This document shows, in pieces, positions 30,841 through 40,115 of a stretch of 64,000 nt of DNA. The position numbers and the translations under genes were made by a program. The number at the start of each line of letters is the position of its first letter. The first letter of the stretch is position 1. The DNA is from an uncultured Prevotellaceae bacterium (GTDB lineage: Bacteria; Bacteroidota; Bacteroidia; Bacteroidales; Bacteroidaceae), in NCBI GenBank assembly GCA_945831805.1, contig CAMADY010000002.1, positions 1-64,000 of the forward strand. The letters run 5' to 3'. The notes under the pieces are model-generated. The model was given only the letters and a program-made list of their open reading frames with translations, was not told the DNA's origin and did not search any database.

Positions 30841-32130
30841 TTATATTTGCGCAAACGCCTGATCGAGGTCTGCAATGATGTCGTCGATGTGCTCCACGCC
30901 GATGGATAGGCGGACGGTAGCAGGCGTGATGTGCTGCTGTCCGAGCTCCTCTGGCGAAAGCTGCGAGTGTGTCGTTGTGTAAGGGTGAATCACGAGTGAC
31001 TTCACGTCAGCCACGTTAGCCAGCAGCGAGAATATCTTCAGCGAGTCGATGAACTTCCAGGCTTCCTTCTCGCCGCCCTTTATCTCGAAGGTGAAGATGG
31101 AGCCGGCACCCTTCGGGAAGTATTTGTTGTAGAGCTCGTGCGATGGGTGAGAAGCTACGGCAGGGTGGTTAACCTTCGCCACCTTAGGATTGCTCTCAAG
31201 ATACTTCACCACCTTCAGCGCATTCTCCACGTGGCGCTCAATGCGGAGCGGGAGAGACTCTACACCCTGAAGCAGAATCCATGCGTTGAATGGGGATATG
31301 GTGGCACCGGTATCGCGGAGAATGACAGCACGGATACGTGTCACGAAGGCTGCTGCTCCTGCCACGTCAGCGAAGATTGCGCCATGGTAGGATGGGTCGG
31401 GCTTTGCTATCGTCGGGTACTTGTCGGCATTAGCCTTCCAGTCGAACCTACCACCGTCAACGATAACGCCGCCGAGCGATGAGCCGTGGCCGCCGATGAA
31501 CTTCGTGGCAGAGTGGACCACGATGTCTGCGCCATGCTCAAGAGGGCGTGCCACGATAGGTCCGAAGGTGTTGTCAACGATGAATACAATGTTATGTCTG
31601 TGTGCTACCTCAGCCACGGCATCGAGGTTCGTGACGTCAGCGTTAGGATTGCCGAAGGTCTCGGCGTAGATAACCTTCGTGTTCGGCTGGATTGCAGCCT
31701 CAAGAGCCACCGGGTCGTTGACATTGACGATGGTGTTCGTCACTCCCTGATTGGCGAGAGTATGGGTGATGAGGTTGTAGCTACCACCGTAGAGATTGTC
31801 TGCCGCAACGATATGATCGCCTGCCAGCACGATGTTCTGAAGTGCGTAGGTCACGGCAGCAGCACCGCTGGCTACTGCAAGTCCCGCCACACCACCTTCG
31901 AGGGCAGCCACACGCTCTTCGAATACCGCCTGTGTGGAGTTCGTCAGACGGCCGTAGATGTTTCCCGCATCACGAAGTCCGAAGCGGTCGGCAGCGTGCT
32001 GGGAGTTGTGGAACACGTATGATGTGGTCTGGTAGATAGGTACTGCACGTGAATCTGTTGTCGGGTCAGCCTGTTCCTGGCCTACGTGGAGTGCGAGTGT
32101 CTCGATGTGAAGTTTGTTCTGTGTACTCAT
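30841..32130 (-). CDS. O-acetylhomoserine aminocarboxypropyltransferase/cysteine synthase
   Basis: 429 aa; PLP Cys/Met metabolism family, VVHSATKFIGGHGSSLGG. Confidence 0.93.
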   Translation of the reverse strand: MSTQNKLHIETLALHVGQEQADPTTDSRAVPIYQTTSYVFHNSQHAADRFGLRDAGNIYGRLTNSTQAVFEERVAALEGGVAGLAVASGAAAVTYALQNIVLAGDHIVAADNLYGGSYNLITHTLANQGVTNTIVNVNDPVALEAAIQPNTKVIYAETFGNPNADVTNLDAVAEVAHRHNIVFIVDNTFGPIVARPLEHGADIVVHSATKFIGGHGSSLGGVIVDGGRFDWKANADKYPTIAKPDPSYHGAIFADVAGAAAFVTRIRAVILRDTGATISPFNAWILLQGVESLPLRIERHVENALKVVKYLESNPKVAKVNHPAVASHPSHELYNKYFPKGAGSIFTFEIKGGEKEAWKFIDSLKIFSLLANVADVKSLVIHPYTTTHSQLSPEELGQQHITPATVRLSIGVEHIDDIIADLDQAFAQI

Positions 32131-32364
32131 AAGTCTATTCCTTTCTTTTAAAGTTATTGTTGTTTTCTGAGTGCAAAGTTACAACATTTTGAAAAAGATT
32201 CCAAGAAGTTTTGAAATTTCAGAAAAAAACACTAACTTTGTACCCGAAAACAAAAAAGAAACGCCTGAAAGAGGTATTCGGAAGTGGTATTTTGCAGAAT
32301 AATATTCTACAGACCGCAGAATGATAGAAAAATCGTCTATGAAACATGGTAAAACAGAGATAAA

Positions 32365-32829
32365 ATGAACGGCAGTCTCGACGAAATAGATGTAAAGATA
32401 CTTTCTCTGCTGCAGGATGACTCCCGCCTGACGAACAAGGAGCTTGCAGCAAAGATACACCTCTCGCCAACGCCTACCTTCGAGCGAGTCAAGCGCCTGG
32501 AGCGTGAGGGCTACATACAGAAGTACATGGCGGTGCTCGATGCGGAGAAGATAAACCGCGGATTCATAGCCTTCTGCAACCTCAGGATGAAGCAGCACTC
32601 CTACGAGAATGGCACGCGCATCATGGAGGCGGTGCAGGAGATTCCTGAGATAGTGGAGTGCTACAACATCTCCGGCGACTACGACTTCATGCTGAAGATA
32701 TACGTCCAGGACATGAAGAGCTATCAGGATTTCGTGATGAAGATTCTCGGAGAGCTCGACTGCATAGGTTCCCTCAACAGCTTCTTCGTGCTCGGTGAGG
32801 TGAAGAACTCGCACCAACTGCCTATATAG
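32365..32829 (+). CDS. Lrp/AsnC family transcriptional regulator
   Basis: LDEIDVKILSLLQDDSRLTNKELAAKIHLSPTPTFERVKRLE. Confidence 0.93.
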   Translation: MNGSLDEIDVKILSLLQDDSRLTNKELAAKIHLSPTPTFERVKRLEREGYIQKYMAVLDAEKINRGFIAFCNLRMKQHSYENGTRIMEAVQEIPEIVECYNISGDYDFMLKIYVQDMKSYQDFVMKILGELDCIGSLNSFFVLGEVKNSHQLPI

Positions 32830-32922
32830 TGCCTGTTTTCCGGCAGCCTATACGATGCTTTTTGTCAGCTGCCTGGATAAAGATGCTTTGCCTGCAGACT
32901 GTACGAAGTCGTTCGTCTGCAC

Positions 32923-33010
32923 TCAGACAATGTTTCGTTAGCACTCAGACAGTGTTTCGCCAGCACTCAGACGATGTTTCGCCAGCACCCGGACAACGCA
33001 GAACCGATAA
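32923..33010. repeat. 22-nt-period tandem array (4 units)
   Basis: TCAGAC/TCAGAC/TCAGAC/CCGGAC at 32923, 32945, 32967, 32989. Confidence 0.9.
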
Positions 33011-33048
33011 TGATATCACTACTATATATATAATATTGTATAATAAAA

Positions 33049-34644
33049 ATGCAACGCTTACTTCAGATAATAGTGGCGTTAGTCATGGCACTTGCCATAC
33101 TTCCAGCCCGTTCACAGATGCGCATGAACCTCGGCAACGACTCTCCTTTGCAGAAACTCGCCATAGCGCACATGTACATTTCGAACCTCTACGTTGATAG
33201 CGTTGACGACAAGAAGCTTGCCGAAGATGCCATCCGCGGCATGATAGAGAAGCTCGACCCGCACTCCGCCTATTCCACACCGAAGGAGGTTAAGGCGTTC
33301 AACGAACCCCTGCAGGGCAACTTCGAGGGTGTCGGCGTGCAGTTCAACATGCTTGAGGACACGCTCCTCGTCGTCCAGACCATCACCGACGGTCCGTCAG
33401 AGAAGGTCGGCATCCTTGCCGGCGACCGCTTCGTTAACGTCAACGACACCGCCATCGCTGGCGTGAAGATGTCGAAGGAAGACATCATGCGCCGCCTCCG
33501 TGGCCCTAAGGGTACTAAGGTAAGGATCGGCGTGAAGCGCAGTGGCATCAAGGACATCATCTACTTCACCGTAACTCGCGACAAGATACCTCTCAACACC
33601 GTCGATGCTACCTACCTGATACGTCCCGGCGTGGGCTACGTACGCCTCGGCAGCTTCGGTGCCACGTCGCACCAGGAGGTCGTCGATGCCATCAACAAGC
33701 TGCGCAGCCAGGGCATGCGGGACCTCATCCTCGACCTCCAGGACAATGGCGGCGGCTACCTTAACGCTGCTGCCGACATCCTCAACGAATTCCTTGAGGA
33801 GGGCGACCTGCTGGTATATACGCAGGGTAGGGTGATGAAGCGCCAGGAGTTCAGGGCTCGCGGCAACGGCATCTTCCGCAACGGACGCATCGTGGTGCTG
33901 ATAAACGAGTTCTCGGCATCGGCATCGGAGATTGTCTCCGGAGCCATACAGGACCAGGATCGTGGCATCGTCGTGGGTCGCCGCTCGTTCGGCAAGGGTA
34001 CGGTTCAGCGCCCTGTTGACCTTCCCGACGGCTCTATGATACGCCTCACCGTAGCCCGCTACTACACACCGAGCGGCCGCTGCATCCAGAAGGCTTACGA
34101 GAAGGGCAGGAAGGACGACTACGACCACGACATAGACAACCGCTACAAGCACGGCGAGTTCACCTGTGCCGACAGCATTCACTTCGCCGACTCGCTGAAG
34201 TACAAGACTCTGAAGCAGGGCAGGACGGTCTATGGCGGTGGTGGCATCATGCCGGACTACTTCGTGCCGCTCGACACTACGCGCTATACGAAGTACCATC
34301 GCGAGCTCTCCGCAAAGAGCGTCATCATCAATGCCAACCTTCGCTATGCGGAGAAGAACCGCAAGGCGCTGCTGAAGAAGTACGGCAAGGACGTGGAGAC
34401 GGGCTTCAAGGCGTTCAATGCGGACTATCAGGTGCCTGAGGCACTGCTCGACGAGATCTTCGAAGAGGGCAGGAAGCAGAAGGTGGAGCCAAAGGAAGGC
34501 GAGGATCTGGAAAAGACCCGCCGACAGATTGCGCTGCAGCTAAAAGCCTTAATAGCAAGAGACTTGTGGACGATGACGGAATATTTCCGTGTCATAAACG
34601 AGGAGAGCGATGCCGTAAAATGTGCTTTAGAGCAGCTTAAATGA
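33049..34644 (+). CDS. S41 family (CtpA-type) peptidase with PDZ domain
   Basis: FEGVGVQFNM, LILDLQDNGGGYLNAA, SASASEIVSGAIQD. Confidence 0.93.
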   Translation: MQRLLQIIVALVMALAILPARSQMRMNLGNDSPLQKLAIAHMYISNLYVDSVDDKKLAEDAIRGMIEKLDPHSAYSTPKEVKAFNEPLQGNFEGVGVQFNMLEDTLLVVQTITDGPSEKVGILAGDRFVNVNDTAIAGVKMSKEDIMRRLRGPKGTKVRIGVKRSGIKDIIYFTVTRDKIPLNTVDATYLIRPGVGYVRLGSFGATSHQEVVDAINKLRSQGMRDLILDLQDNGGGYLNAAADILNEFLEEGDLLVYTQGRVMKRQEFRARGNGIFRNGRIVVLINEFSASASEIVSGAIQDQDRGIVVGRRSFGKGTVQRPVDLPDGSMIRLTVARYYTPSGRCIQKAYEKGRKDDYDHDIDNRYKHGEFTCADSIHFADSLKYKTLKQGRTVYGGGGIMPDYFVPLDTTRYTKYHRELSAKSVIINANLRYAEKNRKALLKKYGKDVETGFKAFNADYQVPEALLDEIFEEGRKQKVEPKEGEDLEKTRRQIALQLKALIARDLWTMTEYFRVINEESDAVKCALEQLK

Positions 34645-34869
34645 CGAAAAGCGCTTGATTTTCGCTAATTTAATGCACAATAATACGAGTTTTGTGCACA
34701 AAGTATTACAATTTTATCAAAAAAATTTGGTCAATTCGAATAATTAGAGTAATTTTGCACCCGAAATCAGAGGTGTGCACCATAAAGTGCTCTTCGCAAG
34801 GTGTATTCACGATGGTTTCATGAAGCTTAAAATCAGACAATTCATTATTAATTAAATTATCAAAACATT

Positions 34870-35106
34870 ATGTCAGAAATTGAATCAAAAGTAGTAGAGA
34901 TTATCGTTGACAAGCTGGGTGTTGACGCAGCAGAGGTAAAGGCAGAGGCATCTTTCACAAATGACCTCGGTGCAGACTCTCTTGACACTGTAGAGCTCAT
35001 CATGGAGCTTGAGAAGGAGTTCGGTGTAACAATTCCAGACTCTGACGCAGAGAAGATCCAGACTGTAGGTGACGCTATTGCTTACATCGAGAACGCTAGC
35101 AAGTAA
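34870..35106 (+). CDS. acpP: acyl carrier protein
   Basis: [20 protein letters not shown]. Confidence 0.97.
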   Translation: MSEIESKVVEIIVDKLGVDAAEVKAEASFTNDLGADSLDTVELIMELEKEFGVTIPDSDAEKIQTVGDAIAYIENASK

Positions 35107-35137
35107 TCCTTGTTGACGTTACGATAAAAATATCATG

Positions 35138-35183
35138 GGTGATGAGAGGTGGATGATGTTCACCCTTCATCACCTTATTTTTT
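35138..35183 (+). terminator. Terminator/attenuator between acpP and fabF
   Basis: GGTGATGA..GGTG..CACC..TCATCACC then T run. Confidence 0.75.
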
Positions 35184-35208
35184 TATTTCTAACAGATAAG
35201 ATTTTTTT

Positions 35209-36468
35209 ATGGAATTAAAGAGAGTAGTAGTAACAGGCATGGGCGCTGTTACACCACTTGGTAACTCTGCAGAGGAGACATGGCAGAACATGCTCAACGG
35301 CGTTAGCGGCGCTGCAGAGATAAAGCAGATTGATGCTACAAGATACAAGACACAGTTCGCTTGTGAGGTGAAGGACTTCGACGCTTCAAAGTGGATTGAC
35401 CGCAAGGAACTTCGTAAGATGGACAAGTTCTGTCAGTTCGCCATGGCTGCTGCACAGATGGCAGTAGAAGACTCTGCAATGGATCTTGAGACAGTCAACA
35501 AGGACCGCGTCGGCGTTATCTTCGGTGTTGGCATCGGCGGTCTCCACACCATGCAGGAAGAGCTCGAGTATTACTCAGACCACAAGGACACTCCTAAGTT
35601 CGGTCCTTTCTTCATCCCAAAGATGATCGGCGACATCGCACCTGGTCAGATCTCCATCAAGTACGGTTTCCACGGACCAAACTACGCAACGACATCTGCG
35701 TGTGCTTCTTCAAGCAACGCTCTTGCCGACGCTTTCAACCTCATCCGTCTCGGTAAGGCAAACGTAATAGTAAGCGGTGGCTCTGAGGCTGTCATCACAG
35801 ACCCGGGTCTCGGTGGCTTCTGCTCTATGCATGCCCTCTCTACCCGCAACGATGAGCCACAGAAGGCAAGCCGTCCGTTCTCTGCAAGCCGCGATGGCTT
35901 CGTAATGGGCGAGGGTGCTGCCTGCCTCATCCTTGAGGAGCTCGAGCACGCTAAGGCTCGTGGCGCAAAGATATACTGCGAGATGGTTGGTGCTGGTATG
36001 TCGGCTGACGCTCACCACATTACAGCTTCTCACCCAGAAGGTCTCGGTGCGAAGATCGTAATGTCTGAGGCTCTCGCTGACGCTGAGATGAAGCCAGAGG
36101 ACATCGACTACATCAACGTTCACGGTACATCAACTCCTGTTGGTGACATCTCTGAGGCTAAGGCTATCAAGGATCTCTTCGGAGACGCTGCCTACAAGCT
36201 CAACATCTCTTCTACCAAGTCTATGACAGGTCACCTCCTCGGTGCTGCAGGTGCCATTGAGGCTATGGCTTGCGTAAAGGCTGTTCAGGAGGATATCGTT
36301 CCTCCAACAATCAACCACGAAGATGGTGATGAGGATCCGGAGATTGACTACAACATGAACTTCACCTTCAACAAGGCTCAGAAGCGTGAAGTACGTGCTG
36401 CTCTCAGCAACACCTTCGGATTCGGTGGACATAACGCTTGCGTAATTTTCAAGAAGTATGCTGAATAA
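35209..36468 (+). CDS. fabF: beta-ketoacyl-ACP synthase II
   Basis: MELKRVVVTGMGAVTPLGN, TTSACASSSNAL. Confidence 0.97.
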   Translation: MELKRVVVTGMGAVTPLGNSAEETWQNMLNGVSGAAEIKQIDATRYKTQFACEVKDFDASKWIDRKELRKMDKFCQFAMAAAQMAVEDSAMDLETVNKDRVGVIFGVGIGGLHTMQEELEYYSDHKDTPKFGPFFIPKMIGDIAPGQISIKYGFHGPNYATTSACASSSNALADAFNLIRLGKANVIVSGGSEAVITDPGLGGFCSMHALSTRNDEPQKASRPFSASRDGFVMGEGAACLILEELEHAKARGAKIYCEMVGAGMSADAHHITASHPEGLGAKIVMSEALADAEMKPEDIDYINVHGTSTPVGDISEAKAIKDLFGDAAYKLNISSTKSMTGHLLGAAGAIEAMACVKAVQEDIVPPTINHEDGDEDPEIDYNMNFTFNKAQKREVRAALSNTFGFGGHNACVIFKKYAE

Positions 36469-37552
36469 TATCCTTGACAGAATAAAGCTCCCTTTCCGCA
36501 AGGAGAAGGAGCTTTATTCTGCTTTATACGATATCCTCGGTTTCTACCCACGCAACATTACCTACTACAAGCTCGCGCTGATGCACAAGAGTCTCGGCCA
36601 CCGTGCTACGGAAGAGGAGATAAGGGCTCTCGAAGGCAAGGGCAAGCGTAAGGGCAAGGGCGGCAAGGGCAACCAGAGGGGACGTCTCGGAAAGCATATC
36701 AACAATGAACGCCTGGAGTTCCTCGGCGATGCCATACTCGATGCAGTGGTGGGCGACGTGGTATATCAGGAGTTCCCGGGAAAGCCGGAGGGATTCCTTA
36801 CCAATGCACGCTCGAAACTCGTGCAGCGTGAGACTCTCGGAAAGCTCGCCAAGGAGATGGGCATCACCAGACTAATCCTCGCCAGCGGACGCACGGCAAC
36901 ACACAACAGCTATATGGGCGGCAATGCCTTCGAGGCACTCGTAGGGGCTATATACCTCGACCGTGGCTACAAGGCATGTCAGGAGTTCTGGACAGAACGT
37001 ATCATGAAGAAGTTCCTTAACGTGGAGAAGATAGCGTATAAGGAAGTGAACTTCAAGTCGAAACTATTGGAATGGTCGCAGAAGAACCGTGTCACACTGG
37101 AGTTTCGCCTTGAGGATCAGTCGCAGGACAAGAATGGCTCGCCTATTTTCGTGCATACCGTTGTACTCGAAGGCGTCGATGGCTGCAGGGCGGAGGGATT
37201 CTCTAAGAAGGAGAGTCAGCAGAAGGCTTCCGAGATGACGCTGAAGAAGCTACGCTCCGACAACAGGTTCCTCGACAGCATCTTCGCCGCAAAGACGGCT
37301 CGCACGCAGATGGATGAAGACCCTACGATGGCCGTTCCTGACGTAGAGCAGAAGGAAGAGGAAGGACTCGTTGTGACTCAGGCGCGGCAGACCGACATCG
37401 CCGGACAGGCAGAGGACAATGAGGCTCCTGCCGCTGTTTCTGAGACGGAGCAGATAATAGACAGTATGAACCTGGATGACGTGAGCCACGATATGGCTGG
37501 CGAGTCAAAAGAAGACATAATAGCCAAGGCAGAAGCTGAGGCATACAAATAA
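36458..37552 (+). CDS. rnc: ribonuclease III
   Basis: NNERLEFLGDAILDAVVGDVVY, dsRBD; Lys/Gly-rich insertion before signature. Confidence 0.93.
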   Translation: MLNNILDRIKLPFRKEKELYSALYDILGFYPRNITYYKLALMHKSLGHRATEEEIRALEGKGKRKGKGGKGNQRGRLGKHINNERLEFLGDAILDAVVGDVVYQEFPGKPEGFLTNARSKLVQRETLGKLAKEMGITRLILASGRTATHNSYMGGNAFEALVGAIYLDRGYKACQEFWTERIMKKFLNVEKIAYKEVNFKSKLLEWSQKNRVTLEFRLEDQSQDKNGSPIFVHTVVLEGVDGCRAEGFSKKESQQKASEMTLKKLRSDNRFLDSIFAAKTARTQMDEDPTMAVPDVEQKEEEGLVVTQARQTDIAGQAEDNEAPAAVSETEQIIDSMNLDDVSHDMAGESKEDIIAKAEAEAYK

Positions 37553-37563
37553 AAACAGACATT

Positions 37564-38280
37564 ATGAAAATAGCACTTATAGGATATGGCAAGATGGGCA
37601 GGATGATAGAGCAGATAGCTCTCTCCCGCGGCCATGAGATAGTAAGCATCATCGACATCGACAACCTCGACGATTTCGAGTCGCCAGAGTTCGCAAGCGC
37701 CGATGTAGCAATAGAGTTCACCAACCCAAGCGTAGCTTATGGAAACTACCTCCGTGCATGGAAGGCTGGCGTGAAGGTTGTCAGCGGCACCACGGCATGG
37801 CTCAAGGAGCATGGCGACGAGGTTCGCAACGCATGTGCCAACGAGGGCAAGACACTCTTCTGGGCGTCTAACTTCTCTGTTGGCGTGGCTATCTTCTCTG
37901 CCGTAAACAAGTATCTGGCAAAGATCATGAACCAGTTCCCACAGTACGACCCGAACCTTGAGGAGGTACACCACGTTCATAAGCTCGATGCACCTTCCGG
38001 CACTGCCATCACTCTCGCCGAGGGCATCATCGACAACCTCGACCGCAAGAGCCGCTGGGGACTTCATGAGACAGCCTCTGACGTGCTCCGCATCGACGAC
38101 ATACGCCGTGGTGAGGTGCCTGGCATCCACTCTATCACATGGGACAGCGAGGCTGACTTCATCAAGATAGAGCACTCCGCATACTCCCGTCAGGGCTTCG
38201 CTCTCGGTGCCGTCCTCGCTGCAGAATACACAGCGCAGCACGAGGGACTACTCACCATCGACGATATGTTTAAGTTCTAA
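37564..38280 (+). CDS. dapB: 4-hydroxy-tetrahydrodipicolinate reductase
   Basis: IALIGYGKMGRMIEQ, HHVHKLDAPSGTAITLAE. Confidence 0.94.
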   Translation: MKIALIGYGKMGRMIEQIALSRGHEIVSIIDIDNLDDFESPEFASADVAIEFTNPSVAYGNYLRAWKAGVKVVSGTTAWLKEHGDEVRNACANEGKTLFWASNFSVGVAIFSAVNKYLAKIMNQFPQYDPNLEEVHHVHKLDAPSGTAITLAEGIIDNLDRKSRWGLHETASDVLRIDDIRRGEVPGIHSITWDSEADFIKIEHSAYSRQGFALGAVLAAEYTAQHEGLLTIDDMFKF

Positions 38281-38284
38281 GGCA

Positions 38285-39730
38285 ATGAAACGTAAAAACG
38301 AACCAAATATGAAGGTGCAGTGGGCGAAGTTCATCGTGGCTATCGTCCTCTACATCGCATTCCTCATCTGGCTGAAGAGCTGGCTGGGAATCATCGTCAT
38401 ACCATTCATCTACGACGCGTACATCTCAAAGAAGATACGCTGGGACTGGTGGAAGGACTGCGAGAACCCGCTGCGCATGATTATGTCGTGGGTCGATGCA
38501 CTCGTCTTCGCACTCGTGGCAGTATATTTCATCAACCTATTCTTCTTCCAGAACTACGTCATTCCTTCCAGCTCACTGGAGAAGTCACTCCTCACCGGCG
38601 ACTACCTCTTCGTAAGCAAGGTAAGCTACGGTCCGCGCATACCGCAGACACCGCTGACGGCACCGCTGACACAGCACACGCTGCCTATCGGCGACATCAA
38701 GTCGTACATCGAGTGGCCGCAGTGGGACTACCGCCGTGCGCCGGGTCTCGGAAAGATAGAACTCAACGACATCGTTGTCTTCAACTACCCTGCTGGCGAC
38801 ACCGTCGTCTCCGACATGCGCTATCAGCCACAGGACTACTACCAGATGTGCTATGGCTACGGACAGCAGATACTGCGCCAGAACGGTGTGGAGGCAAACC
38901 TCGACTCTCTGCCACGCACCATGCTCCGTAAATACTATGCCCTGGCATACAATGCCGGCAGACAGTACATTCTCAGCAATCCGGGCGAATACGGTAAGCT
39001 CCTATGGAGACCGGCAGACCGTCGTGAGAACTACGTCAAGCGCTGTGTGGGACTGCCTGGTCAGACGCTCCAGATAAAGGACCGCATCATCTATCTCGAC
39101 GGCAAGGCTAACAAGGAGCCGGAGAATGTGCAATACACCTATTATATAAAGCTGAAGAACCCTCTGCCAGAGGAGCTGATGCACGAGATTGGCGTAACGC
39201 AGGAGGACATACTGCAGCTTAACCAGGAAGGATGCATGCCGCTCACCAAGAAGGCTTATACTGCGCTAGCGAATAGAAAGGACCTCGTGGCATCCATACG
39301 CCTCAATACCGACCGCATTATCGGCGACATGTACCCTCTCGATGGCAACTACGGCTGGACACGCGACAACTACGGTCCTATATGGATTCCGCAGAAGGGC
39401 AAGAGCGTCAAGCTGACACTTGAGAACCTGCCTATCTACGAGCGTCCTATCCGCATCTACGAAGGCAACGACCTTGAGGTGACGGACAACGGCAAGATCC
39501 TCATCAACGGCAAGGAGGCGAAGGAATACACCTTCAAGATGGACTACTACTGGATGCAGGGCGACAACCGCCACAACTCCGCCGACTCACGCTACTGGGG
39601 CTTCGTACCAGAGGACCACATCGTGGGCAAGCCAATCTTCATCTGGTGGTCAACAGACAAGGACCGCCACGGCTTCATCGACGGCATCCGCTGGAACCGC
39701 CTCTTCAACATGGTTGACAACATCAAGTAA
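38285..39730 (+). CDS. lepB: signal peptidase I
   Basis: IPSSSLEKSLLTGDYLFVSK, MQGDNRHNSADSRYWGFVP. Confidence 0.93.
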   Translation: MKRKNEPNMKVQWAKFIVAIVLYIAFLIWLKSWLGIIVIPFIYDAYISKKIRWDWWKDCENPLRMIMSWVDALVFALVAVYFINLFFFQNYVIPSSSLEKSLLTGDYLFVSKVSYGPRIPQTPLTAPLTQHTLPIGDIKSYIEWPQWDYRRAPGLGKIELNDIVVFNYPAGDTVVSDMRYQPQDYYQMCYGYGQQILRQNGVEANLDSLPRTMLRKYYALAYNAGRQYILSNPGEYGKLLWRPADRRENYVKRCVGLPGQTLQIKDRIIYLDGKANKEPENVQYTYYIKLKNPLPEELMHEIGVTQEDILQLNQEGCMPLTKKAYTALANRKDLVASIRLNTDRIIGDMYPLDGNYGWTRDNYGPIWIPQKGKSVKLTLENLPIYERPIRIYEGNDLEVTDNGKILINGKEAKEYTFKMDYYWMQGDNRHNSADSRYWGFVPEDHIVGKPIFIWWSTDKDRHGFIDGIRWNRLFNMVDNIK

Positions 39731-39802
39731 CGGCAATGCGCTTCTTCGCAATATCCGAGATTTCGCATTTGACCCGTTTGTAATTCTTCTTAAAAATATA
39801 AG

Positions 39803-39832
39803 ATCGTCCACACCTGTCTGTGGGCGATTTTT
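39803..39832 (+). terminator. Terminator after lepB
   Basis: ATCGTCCACA cctgtc TGTGGGCGAT TTTT. Confidence 0.8.
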
Positions 39833-39990
39833 CTTTGTGTCCCACACCAAGGTTAAAACAACGTTAAATCTGGGGTGGGAGAGTGGAATATAGGATATTT
39901 TAGTACTTCAAGAGAAAAATATACGTAAATACTCATTTTTTTGTATAAGAACGCTTGTTTTTTTGAGGAAAATGTGTAACTTTGCAGAAG

Positions 39991-40078
39991 AACTCGGGTG
40001 GAAAATGTGTGGAATATGACAAAAACTCGGGTGGAAAATGTGTGGAATGCAACAAAAACTCGGGTGGAAAATGTGTTT
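39991..40078. repeat. 33-nt-period array (3 copies of aactcgggtggaaaatgtgt)
   Basis: Starts at 39991, 40024, 40057. Confidence 0.95.
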
Positions 40079-40115
40079 TATCCACTAAAAGCTTATACAA
40101 AAACTGTGTGCCAGT

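Noticed and set aside
32923-33010. 22-nt arrays as CRISPR repeats
   Set aside because: Continuous tandem units without spacers; period 22 is too short and units are degenerate.
33397-34299. 300-aa minus-strand ORF
   Set aside because: Shadow of the S41 peptidase gene.
39991-40078. Possible CRISPR array
   Set aside because: Only three near-identical contiguous 33-nt units without unique spacers and no cas genes.
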